Assembly: GCA_002685815.1 (NCBI GenBank)
Contig: NYYM01000018.1
Span: 65,614-71,422, forward strand
Origin: Dehalococcoidales bacterium
Lineage (GTDB): Bacteria > Chloroflexota > Dehalococcoidia > Dehalococcoidales > UBA2162
Direction of reading: 5' to 3'
Length of the DNA stretch: 5,809 bases
The notes beneath the pieces are model-generated. The model was not told the origin of the DNA and made no database searches. It saw only the letters and a list, made by a program, of their open reading frames with translations. Position 1 is the first letter of the stretch, and every line of letters starts with the position of its first letter. Positions 1 to 5,781 of this stretch are shown here, one piece after another. Made by a program: the position numbers and the translations under genes.

Positions 1-1676
1 GTAGACTGATACTCCACAATGAGGCCAGATCGGACGAAGCCGCGGCCAGTAGAGGGGCTGAATTGGCAGCTCTCGGGGGCGTTGTCCTGTTTTTTGTCGC
101 CCTCTCCATATTAGCGATAAATGGGAGTTTCGTGGCTCTCTTGGCCACCGCCCTGTTGATGATACCCGTACTGAGCGTTGTTTACGAGTTGGTAGCCAAC
201 AAAGAGATAAAACCCCTCTACTATATTGTGGCTCTGCTCGGGCTGGGGGGGGGCGCGGGGGGGCTTTTTTACCTGGTCAACCCCCCTCTCCTCGGTGCCA
301 TGGCGGGGGCATTTCGCATCTTCGCCCCGGAAGGCGCCCAGCTTACTACTATTGAGATGCAACCCCTCATCAGACAATTTATCGGCAGTAATTTCCAGGA
401 ATCACTAGGTAGTGCCTTCGCACTGGTCTGGGGCAACTTCAATATCAGCTTCTTCCTCAGTTTTATCTCACTGGGTATCCTGATCTACTTTGCGGTAAAG
501 CGGAGCAGTCCCGAGAAGAGCCTGCTGGTGGTCTGGAGCCTGGTGATATTGGCGGCTACTCTGGGGCAACGCCGCTTCGGCTACTATTTTTCCATCAATG
601 TGGCTTTGCTCTCCGGATACGTCATGTGGCTGATTATCGAGCAGGTCAGTTTAAGATACCTGGCCGCCCTGGCTGACGAACCGGCCCGCAGTCCCGGAAG
701 CAGAAGGACCCAACCTAAGAAAAGACGCTTCCCCGTCACTGTAGATCATTTTATCACCGGGGTGGTGTCCATAATTATCGGGTTGATCGTATTTGTTGTC
801 TTCGCTCCCAACGTTTTGTTCCCATCCAGCGGGGCCGATGAGGCTCCGGCCATTGGCGTGGCTAAAGGGGCGTCCTATGCCCCCAGTGATGCCTGGGTCA
901 GTTCTCTTACCTGGCTGAAAGAAAACAGCCCGGAACCTTTTGCTGACCCTGATGCCTATTACGCCGTCCACCGGAAACCCTCGCCCGGAGAAACTTATCA
1001 ATACCCTGAATCCGCCTACGGCGTGCTGGCTTGGTGGGATTATGGCTACTGGATTACCCGCATTGCCCACCGCATACCCAACGCCAATCCCAGTCAGGAT
1101 GCCACGGCGATTACCAGCATAGCCTCGTTCTTTACTTCTCCGGATGAGGCGTCAGCCAATCGGATAAGACAGGAACTGGATTCAGCTTACCTGGTTATTG
1201 ACCACCAGACTACCTTGGGCAAGTTCTGGGCAATCGTTACCTGGGCAGGAAAACCGCCGCAGCAATATTTTGACACCTATTTTGTGCAACAGGAAGACCA
1301 GCAGTACCGGACGGTCGTACTTTACTACCCGGAATACTACCGCTCGATGGTTGTCCGGCTGTACAACTTTGATGGCGAAGCCGTAACTCCTGATAGTATT
1401 TCAGTAATTTCCTACCGGGAAACTACTGATGACACGGGCAGGGTCTATAAAATAGTCGACGGTGGGCAACAATTTGCCACCATTGAGGATGCGGAAACCT
1501 ATCTTACCAGCCAGGATTCAAACAATTTCAGGATAGTCGGTGGCAATCCGCTGATAAGCCCCGTACCCTTGGAGGCGGTGGAGCATTACCAGCTGGTTCA
1601 TGGCTCGAATAGCACTTTAAGCATTCAGGATGTGGGGGAGGTACCCCGGGTAAAGATATTCGAGTATATAGACTGA
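1..1676 (+). CDS. STT3-family oligosaccharyltransferase, 5' end cut by window edge
   Basis: This is a membrane enzyme that transfers a lipid-linked glycan to asparagine (AglB/PglB/STT3 family), with the active site on the outer face of the membrane. The reading frame is open from base 3 (558 codons including the stop), so the gene starts upstream. A TTG at 63 is possible but unlikely, since the usual first half of the membrane domain and its first catalytic acidic loop are missing. About six or seven hydrophobic segments lie between bases 66 and 815. Between them is TTIE (345-356), which has the spacing of the TIXE/SVSE external-loop motif with its metal-binding Glu. QRRFGYY (567-587) is typical of the last membrane segments. 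The soluble C-terminal domain carries the hallmark WWDYG (1032-1046), which recognises the acceptor sequon, and a D-x6-K-F-x-A-I element (1200-1235) resembling the DK-type motif. The protein ends in VKIFEYID, usual for the family. Family call is firm; the glycan and acceptors are unknown. Confidence 0.93.
   Translation, partial: RLILHNEARSDEAAASRGAELAALGGVVLFFVALSILAINGSFVALLATALLMIPVLSVVYELVANKEIKPLYYIVALLGLGGGAGGLFYLVNPPLLGAMAGAFRIFAPEGAQLTTIEMQPLIRQFIGSNFQESLGSAFALVWGNFNISFFLSFISLGILIYFAVKRSSPEKSLLVVWSLVILAATLGQRRFGYYFSINVALLSGYVMWLIIEQVSLRYLAALADEPARSPGSRRTQPKKRRFPVTVDHFITGVVSIIIGLIVFVVFAPNVLFPSSGADEAPAIGVAKGASYAPSDAWVSSLTWLKENSPEPFADPDAYYAVHRKPSPGETYQYPESAYGVLAWWDYGYWITRIAHRIPNANPSQDATAITSIASFFTSPDEASANRIRQELDSAYLVIDHQTTLGKFWAIVTWAGKPPQQYFDTYFVQQEDQQYRTVVLYYPEYYRSMVVRLYNFDGEAVTPDSISVISYRETTDDTGRVYKIVDGGQQFATIEDAETYLTSQDSNNFRIVGGNPLISPVPLEAVEHYQLVHGSNSTLSIQDVGEVPRVKIFEYID
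245..263 (+). other. G9-CGC-G7 tract inside the STT3 gene
   Basis: Nine consecutive G (245-253), then CGC, then seven consecutive G (257-263), followed by C and six T. It encodes a Gly/Ala-rich turn in a membrane segment (LGGGAGGLF). Runs of this length are prone to slippage, which would frameshift the gene before its catalytic motif. They could also supply four GGG blocks for a quadruplex in the coding strand. The frame is intact here, since hydrophobic segments continue on both sides. Whether the tract varies in nature is unknown. Confidence 0.5.
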
Positions 1677-1703
1677 CTTCCAGCACAGAGAACTACCCCG
1701 ACT

Positions 1704-1726
1704 GGAACAGCGGATCAGTCTGTTCC
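1704..1726. promoter_or_regulatory. 7-bp inverted repeat upstream of the FemAB-like gene's promoter
   Basis: GGAACAG (1704-1710) and CTGTTCC (1720-1726) are exact inverted repeats separated by 9 bases. The element lies 28 bases after the STT3 stop codon and ends 11 bases before the predicted -35. It could be an operator, or an RNA hairpin closing the STT3 transcript. No T run follows it, so it is not a standard intrinsic terminator. The arms contain GAAC/GTTC, but the spacing is far too wide for a Gram-positive LexA box. Confidence 0.35.
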
Positions 1727-1737
1727 CTGACCCCACA

Positions 1738-1766
1738 TTGATTCGGACGCTCAAAAGTGCTACACT
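1738..1766 (+). promoter_or_regulatory. Predicted sigma-70-type promoter with extended -10
   Basis: TTGATT (1738-1743, 4 of 6 to consensus), a 17-base spacer, and TACACT (1761-1766, 4 of 6) preceded by TG at 1758-1759, giving an extended -10 (TGCTACACT). Transcription would start near 1773, only about 6 bases before the ATG at 1779. That gene has no Shine-Dalgarno sequence, so a near-leaderless mRNA fits. The promoter would drive the FemAB-like and GT4 genes. Confidence 0.5.
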
Positions 1767-1778
1767 TCTTCTATACCT

Positions 1779-2759
1779 ATGAACTATACTATCACCCAAG
1801 AGAGCTTTGATGGCCTCGCTTCCCGTTGTGAAACCCCAGGGCGTCCGTTGAACTGGAATTCTGTTTTCGTCTTACCGGTCTGGCTGAAGGTCTGGTGGCA
1901 GGAGTTCAAACCTGAATCTGACCTTTATCTGGCTGTAGTCAGGCAGGACGAGGAAATCATCGGCGTTGCCCCACTTCAGTTGAAAGACGGAACTGCTTCT
2001 TTCATCGGCAGTACTGATGTCTGTGATTATCTTGACTTTGTGGTTACACCCGGCCTGGAAAAGGATTTCTTCAGTGTTCTGCTCGACGATTTGAAAAGCA
2101 AAAGTATCAACTACCTGGAGTTGGGGTCTTTGAGACCCGAGTCAACGGTGCTCACGGGGTTGGCAGACATGGCCCGGGGCCGAGGACATGAGGTTCTCTG
2201 CCAGCCGGAGGACGTTTCCGTGGAAATGGATCTACCGGCTACCTGGGAAGAATATCTGGAAATCCTGGTATCAAAACAGCGCCATGAAGTAAAACGTAAG
2301 CTGAGGAGATTAATGGAGGCCGGCAAGATAGAGTTCCGAGTCCTCAGCGATAAAACGGCCGTTGAAAAAGCCATGGATACTTTCCTGAAAATGTTCACCG
2401 AGAGCCGCTCGGATAAAGCGACCTTCCTGACCGGCCAAAAGGAATCGTTCTTCCGAGCCCTGGCCGCCACCCTGACCGAGACCGGACTATTGAAGTTGGG
2501 CGTTCTTGAACTGGACGACCTGCCCACGGCCACCATCCTGTACTTTGACTACGACGGCGGCACTTATCTTTACAATAGTGGCTATGACCCCGAATACGAC
2601 TTCTTGAGCGCCGGGCTGCTCAGCAAGGTCCTCTGCATCAGAGAGAGTATTCTGGCAGGCAAGAAGAAGTTCGACTTTCTCAAAGGAGATGAAACCTACA
2701 AATACCACTTGGGGGGGAAAGAAGTTCCCCTGTCCAGTTGCCGGATAACTATCGGGTGA
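1779..2759 (+). CDS. FemAB/CelD-like GNAT-fold acyltransferase
   Basis: A 326-residue protein with no signal peptide or membrane segment, so probably cytoplasmic. It resembles the FemAB-related/CelD group (Acetyltransf_6 type), whose members transfer acyl or aminoacyl groups in envelope or polysaccharide synthesis. The diagnostic part is the second half: a basic helix with KQRHEVKRKLRR (residues 166-177), a strand-rich core with LGVLELDDLPTATILYFDY (240-258), YLYNSGYDPEY (263-273), and a closing FDFLKGDETYKYHLG (298-312), close to the DFLrGdepYK ending of the family. The N-terminal half (LYLAVVRQDEEIIGVAPL, 49-66) looks like the matching first GNAT-like half. The ATG at 1779 is the first start in frame; it has no ribosome binding site, but a promoter lies just upstream. 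The GT4 gene starts 22 bases after the stop, so the two are probably one operon. The substrate is unknown. Confidence 0.8.
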   Translation: MNYTITQESFDGLASRCETPGRPLNWNSVFVLPVWLKVWWQEFKPESDLYLAVVRQDEEIIGVAPLQLKDGTASFIGSTDVCDYLDFVVTPGLEKDFFSVLLDDLKSKSINYLELGSLRPESTVLTGLADMARGRGHEVLCQPEDVSVEMDLPATWEEYLEILVSKQRHEVKRKLRRLMEAGKIEFRVLSDKTAVEKAMDTFLKMFTESRSDKATFLTGQKESFFRALAATLTETGLLKLGVLELDDLPTATILYFDYDGGTYLYNSGYDPEYDFLSAGLLSKVLCIRESILAGKKKFDFLKGDETYKYHLGGKEVPLSSCRITIG

Positions 2760-2763
2760 CACC

Positions 2764-2774
2764 AGGAAAGAGAG
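2764..2774 (+). promoter_or_regulatory. Ribosome binding site of the GT4 gene
   Basis: AGGAAAGAGAG is purine-rich, and its GAGAG part ends 7 bases before the ATG at 2782. It supports that start and translation of the GT4 gene from the same mRNA as the FemAB-like gene. Confidence 0.6.
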
Positions 2775-2781
2775 AATATTA

Positions 2782-4014
2782 ATGACAGATGGTCAACTGA
2801 GAATAGCTATGATCAGCGTGCATAGTTGCCCGGTAGGTACTCTGGGAACCAGGGATACCGGGGGCATGAATGTCTACATCATGGAACTGGCCGGTGAGTT
2901 GGGTAAACAGGGACATTTGGTAGATGTCTATACCCGTGTCCATGATCCCGCCGACGACCAGATCTACTCTCTCGGTCAGAATGCCCGGCTCATTCACATC
3001 AAGGCCGGCGCCGTCGAGCAGATACATAAGCTGGCCACCTATTCCCACCTTCCCGAGTTCGCCTGTAACGTTGAGGAGTTCCGGAAGACTAATGACCTCG
3101 AATATGATCTGGTATTCAGCCATTACTGGCTTTCGGCCTGGGTGGGTCAATATCTGCAGGAATGGTGGCATATTCCTCACCTGACCATGTTTCACACTCT
3201 GGGGGCCGTCAAGAACACAGTCGGCTTTGGAGAGGATGAACCGGAACTCCGTGTCGAGACGGAAAAGGAACTGGCCCGGAGCGGCCATCGCATCATCGCC
3301 CCTACGGAGAAAGAAAAAGAGGAACTGGTGCAGCGTTACGGTTCTTCTCCGGAGAACATCAGCGTTGTCCCCTGCGGAGTCAACCTGGAACTATTCCAGC
3401 CTCTGGACAAAAAAATGGCCAGAGAGGGACTGGGGCTTGATGACGACAACATTATCCTCTTCGTCGGCCGAATTGAACCGCTGAAAGGTATAGAACAACT
3501 GTTAAAGGCCATGACCTACTTGAAGAATGACCGGTGTCCCAGACTGGCCATCGTCGGCGGTGATGAAAGCAGCCAGTCTCACGTGGAAAAACTAAAAGAG
3601 TTGTCCCGGGAGCTCGGCATTGAGGACTCGGTTACTTTCTTTGGCCCGATAAAACAAGAGAGGCTGTCCTATTTCTACAGCGCCGCCGATGTCTGCGTGA
3701 TTTCCTCATATTACGAGAGCTTTGGGTTGGTGGCCTTGGAATCCCTGGCTTGCGGCACTCCGGTGGTAACCAACGACGTGGGAGATTCAAGAAACATTAT
3801 TCGCCAGGGAGAGACGGGATACGTGATAACGGATAATGAACCCCGGCACCTGGCCGAGAAGATGGACTTGCTCCTTTCGGGGCCGGGTCTTGATAAAGAA
3901 TCTGTTCTCAAAATCAGGGCATCGGTAGGCGAATTCGCCTGGTCACATATTGCCGAGGCAATTACCGGAGAGTTTCGGAAGGTGATGGACAGTCATCTGG
4001 CTCCGGCTCCCTGA
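2782..4014 (+). CDS. MshA-like GT4 glycosyltransferase
   Basis: A 410-residue, two-domain (GT-B) retaining glycosyltransferase of family GT4 that uses a nucleotide sugar in the cytoplasm. The N-terminal domain has GTRDTGGMNVYI (22-33), SHYWLS (113-118) and FHTLGAVKN (137-145), all close to MshA and to sucrose-phosphate synthase. The C-terminal donor domain has VVPCGVNLELF (195-205), VGRIEPLKG (228-236) with the conserved Arg and Lys, and the E-x7-E pair E312/E320 in YESFGLVALE. Residues N30, K83, Y115, T139 and R157 sit where, as I recall, Corynebacterium MshA has its inositol-phosphate contacts (N25, K78, Y110, T134, R154). Length matches the shorter MshA proteins. If it acts as MshA does, it joins GlcNAc to 1L-inositol 1-phosphate. 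Other GT4 roles (sucrose-phosphate synthase, PIG-A-like or lipid glycosylation) remain possible. It shares an operon with the FemAB-like gene, and its end overlaps the opposing GNAT gene. Confidence 0.85.
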   Translation: MTDGQLRIAMISVHSCPVGTLGTRDTGGMNVYIMELAGELGKQGHLVDVYTRVHDPADDQIYSLGQNARLIHIKAGAVEQIHKLATYSHLPEFACNVEEFRKTNDLEYDLVFSHYWLSAWVGQYLQEWWHIPHLTMFHTLGAVKNTVGFGEDEPELRVETEKELARSGHRIIAPTEKEKEELVQRYGSSPENISVVPCGVNLELFQPLDKKMAREGLGLDDDNIILFVGRIEPLKGIEQLLKAMTYLKNDRCPRLAIVGGDESSQSHVEKLKELSRELGIEDSVTFFGPIKQERLSYFYSAADVCVISSYYESFGLVALESLACGTPVVTNDVGDSRNIIRQGETGYVITDNEPRHLAEKMDLLLSGPGLDKESVLKIRASVGEFAWSHIAEAITGEFRKVMDSHLAPAP

Positions 4015-4961
4015 TCTATCGTCTTTTCGTACCACAGGCTGCTCGCCTGGATCTTAAACCCGATGGACTCGTAAAGGGCCGAGGCTACCTTGTTCTGGCT
4101 GTCGACCGTCAACTCGGCTATCGCCGCCCCTCTGTTTTTCAGGTGGGCCAATCCGGCCAGCAGTACTTTCTTGCCTACTCCCTTGCCCCGATAATCCGGG
4201 TCGGTACCCATCATGTAGACTCGCCCTTTTCTCTGGTCTTCGGCAGTTTCGTCCTGGTTGGTAATCTCCGCCCAGCAATAGCCGACCACTTCATCCCCGT
4301 CGTAGGTGAGAACGACATCTTTCGGGGAATGATTGCTTAGGTTAGTCTTGTAGATTATTTCTTCCACGCTGTTGGGATTATATCCCCAGGTACCGCCGAA
4401 GGAACGATTCTGAATCCTTACCAGGGCCTCCTCATCGCCCCGTTTCAGATGTTGGTGCATTATAGATGATTGCCCTGCGTTCTGCCAGCGCACCATAGCT
4501 ATCTCCAGCCTTAGCTCAAGAAATCGACGCACGCAGCTAAATCCCAACCTGGATAATATCTTCCCCCCCGCCACATCGTCCTCCATCACGTTCACGTGGG
4601 CTACTTTCGCCCCCAGTTCTTTAGCCCGCACCAGCGCGTAGGCAAGCAGTGTGGTGGCCAGCCCTCTTTTGCGATACTCGGGATGCACCCAGCAGTCGAG
4701 GATAACCCGTCCGATAGCCAGTTCCGGGGCCATATCCAGGTAGCCTACGCTCTTGCCGGCCATTTCAACCAGAAACAGGTCCTTTCCGGGAGAGTAATTC
4801 GGCCGTCCCAGGTTCTCGGTAATGACCTGAGACAAAACAGCCCGCCCCGTCGGCTCCAGCTTTTCGGCCTCTGCCTTAAGCATGAGCAACTTATCAAAAT
4901 CCTCAGGCTGATAATTCCTGACAATATATGGAGAATTACTCATTTCGGTTAGTGACATCAT
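3993..4961 (-). CDS. Tandem-GNAT acetyltransferase, MshD-like
   Basis: A 322-residue cytoplasmic protein made of two GNAT domains, near the 315 residues I recall for mycothiol synthase MshD. Domain 1 spans about 12-157, with WVHPEYRKRGLA (91-102) holding the acetyl-CoA pyrophosphate loop. Domain 2 spans about 165-315, with VVGYCW (225-230), MGTDPDYRGKGVG (251-263, the R-G-K-G-V-G loop) and LTVDSQNKVASALYESIGF (284-302). The GYCW and VDSxN...ALYxSxGF strings resemble MshD, which acetylates the cysteine amine of Cys-GlcN-Ins. Domain 2 has the more canonical loop; domain 1 also keeps RxxGxA. Three starts are in frame: 4961, 4958 and 4943. I chose 4961 because the predicted transcription start is only a few bases upstream and none has a ribosome binding site. 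The gene converges on the GT4 gene and is divergent from the deacetylase gene. Tandem GNATs also acetylate other substrates, so the MshD role is a hypothesis. Confidence 0.85.
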   Translation of the reverse strand: MMSLTEMSNSPYIVRNYQPEDFDKLLMLKAEAEKLEPTGRAVLSQVITENLGRPNYSPGKDLFLVEMAGKSVGYLDMAPELAIGRVILDCWVHPEYRKRGLATTLLAYALVRAKELGAKVAHVNVMEDDVAGGKILSRLGFSCVRRFLELRLEIAMVRWQNAGQSSIMHQHLKRGDEEALVRIQNRSFGGTWGYNPNSVEEIIYKTNLSNHSPKDVVLTYDGDEVVGYCWAEITNQDETAEDQRKGRVYMMGTDPDYRGKGVGKKVLLAGLAHLKNRGAAIAELTVDSQNKVASALYESIGFKIQASSLWYEKTIDQGAGAR

Positions 4962-4970
4962 TCGGTTATC

Positions 4971-4999
4971 ATTGTAGCAGGCACAGAAATGTTATACAA
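4971..4999 (-). promoter_or_regulatory. Predicted promoter of the tandem-GNAT gene
   Basis: Read on the minus strand: TTGTAT (4999-4994), a 17-base spacer, then TACAAT (4976-4971, 5 of 6 to consensus), with TG two bases before it (TGCTACAAT, an extended -10). Transcription would begin near 4964, just 3 bases before the ATG at 4961, so the transcript would be close to leaderless. It overlaps the divergent deacetylase promoter almost entirely. Confidence 0.5.
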
Positions 5000-5000
5000 T
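4972..5000 (+). promoter_or_regulatory. Predicted promoter of the LmbE-like deacetylase gene
   Basis: TTGTAG (4972-4977), a 17-base spacer, then TACAAT (4995-5000, 5 of 6 to consensus). Transcription would begin near 5007, leaving a leader of about 31 bases that contains the ribosome binding site. Its -35 is the complement of the opposing promoter's -10, and its -10 is the complement of the opposing -35. Confidence 0.45.
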
Positions 5001-5021
5001 AATGCTTTAGTGTTGTAGATT

Positions 5022-5028
5022 GAGGAGG
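5022..5028 (+). promoter_or_regulatory. Strong ribosome binding site that fixes the deacetylase start
   Basis: GAGGAGG lies 9 bases before the ATG at 5038. This favours 5038 over the in-frame TTG at 5020, because that TTG overlaps the binding site itself. It is the only textbook Shine-Dalgarno sequence among the gene starts visible here. Confidence 0.8.
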
Positions 5029-5037
5029 CCCCTTACA

Positions 5038-5733
5038 ATGACCGATCAGGCTCACGCGCTGGTTTTTGCCCCCCATGCCGACGATGCCGAAGGTGGCGTT
5101 GGGGGAACTACCATTCATTGGATAAATGAAGGCAAGGATGTCATCTACGTAGTCTGCACTAACGGCGACAAGGGCACCAGTGACCCGGAAATGAAGCAGG
5201 AAACACTAATAAAAATCCGTGAGGAGGAACAACTGGCCGCCGCCGAGATGATGGGAGTAAGGGAGGTTATCTTCCTACGCCATCCCGACCAGGGACTGGA
5301 GGACACTCCTGAATTCAGGAAAGAAATTGTGCGCCTGATCAGGCAGTACCGCCCCGATGCCGTGGCTACTACCGACCCCTACCGCCGCTATCGAGCTCAT
5401 CGTGACCACCGGATTACCGGCCAGGTGGTACTGGACGCCGTTTTCCCCTTCGCTAGGGATTTATACGCCTACCCTGATATGCTGGAGGAAGGCCTTCAAC
5501 CCCATAAAGTGATAGAAGTATTGCTCTGGGGCTCGGAGAACCCCAACTATCGCTCCAACATTACCGACGTCTTTGATCTCAAGATTGCCGCCCGGGATTG
5601 CCACAAGAGCCAAATAGGGCAGATACACTCTCCTGAGAGGCTGGAGCGATTGAAAGACCGTTACCGCCAACAGGCCGAGGGTGAAGAATTCGAGCTGGCC
5701 GAGTCGTTCCACCGTGTGGAGTTTCAGCGCTGA
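5038..5733 (+). CDS. PIG-L/LmbE-family zinc N-deacetylase (MshB/BshB-like)
   Basis: A 231-residue cytoplasmic zinc hydrolase that removes an N-acetyl group from a GlcNAc-containing substrate. The family includes MshB (mycothiol), BshB (bacillithiol), PIG-L (GPI anchor) and chitobiose deacetylases. The first motif is FAPHADDAE (10-18): H13 and D16 are the expected zinc ligands and D15 the catalytic base. The HADD form differs from the more common HPDD. The second motif is AHRDHRITG (120-128), where H124 is the expected third zinc ligand. The N-terminal GG-rich stretch after the first motif and the C-terminal ESFHRVEF are also usual. The length is nearer BshB (about 230) than MshB (about 300). 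The gene is divergent from the tandem-GNAT gene and shares its control region. With the nearby MshA-like enzyme, deacetylation of a GlcNAc-inositol product is a reasonable guess. Family call is firm; substrate is inferred. Confidence 0.9.
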   Translation: MTDQAHALVFAPHADDAEGGVGGTTIHWINEGKDVIYVVCTNGDKGTSDPEMKQETLIKIREEEQLAAAEMMGVREVIFLRHPDQGLEDTPEFRKEIVRLIRQYRPDAVATTDPYRRYRAHRDHRITGQVVLDAVFPFARDLYAYPDMLEEGLQPHKVIEVLLWGSENPNYRSNITDVFDLKIAARDCHKSQIGQIHSPERLERLKDRYRQQAEGEEFELAESFHRVEFQR

Positions 5734-5781
5734 ACCTCCCTCTCTTCAAAAAGGCGCCTTGCTCCAAAAATGCCATCTTTC

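Noticed and set aside
63..65. TTG as the true start of the STT3 gene, with a purine-rich stretch just upstream
   Set aside because: The frame stays open to the window edge, and starting here would remove about half the membrane domain and the first catalytic loop. A gene cut by the edge is simpler.
651..1070. 139-codon open frame on the minus strand inside the STT3 gene
   Set aside because: It lies opposite well-recognised STT3 coding sequence, has no recognisable protein features and no start signal; it is a shadow.
2111..2536. 141-codon open frame on the minus strand inside the FemAB-like gene
   Set aside because: Composition rich in Ser and Arg is typical of antisense translation, and the plus-strand frame carries the family motifs.
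2711..2717. G7 run near the end of the FemAB-like gene as a second slippage site
   Set aside because: It is shorter, lies about 45 bases before the stop, and a shift there would alter only the last residues.
2779..3288. 169-codon open frame on the minus strand inside the GT4 gene
   Set aside because: It is the antisense of conserved GT4 motifs and matches no family I recognise.
4596..4952. 118-codon open frame on the plus strand inside the tandem-GNAT gene
   Set aside because: It is opposite the first GNAT domain, has no ribosome binding site or domain, and would need translation from within the opposing gene.
5020..5022. TTG start for the deacetylase, giving six extra residues
   Set aside because: It overlaps the GAGGAGG ribosome binding site, which is properly spaced for the ATG at 5038. 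The family also usually begins just before the PHADD motif.
5751..5760. AAGGCGCCTT palindrome after the deacetylase gene as a terminator
   Set aside because: A perfect 10-base palindrome leaves no loop, and no T run follows on the plus strand.
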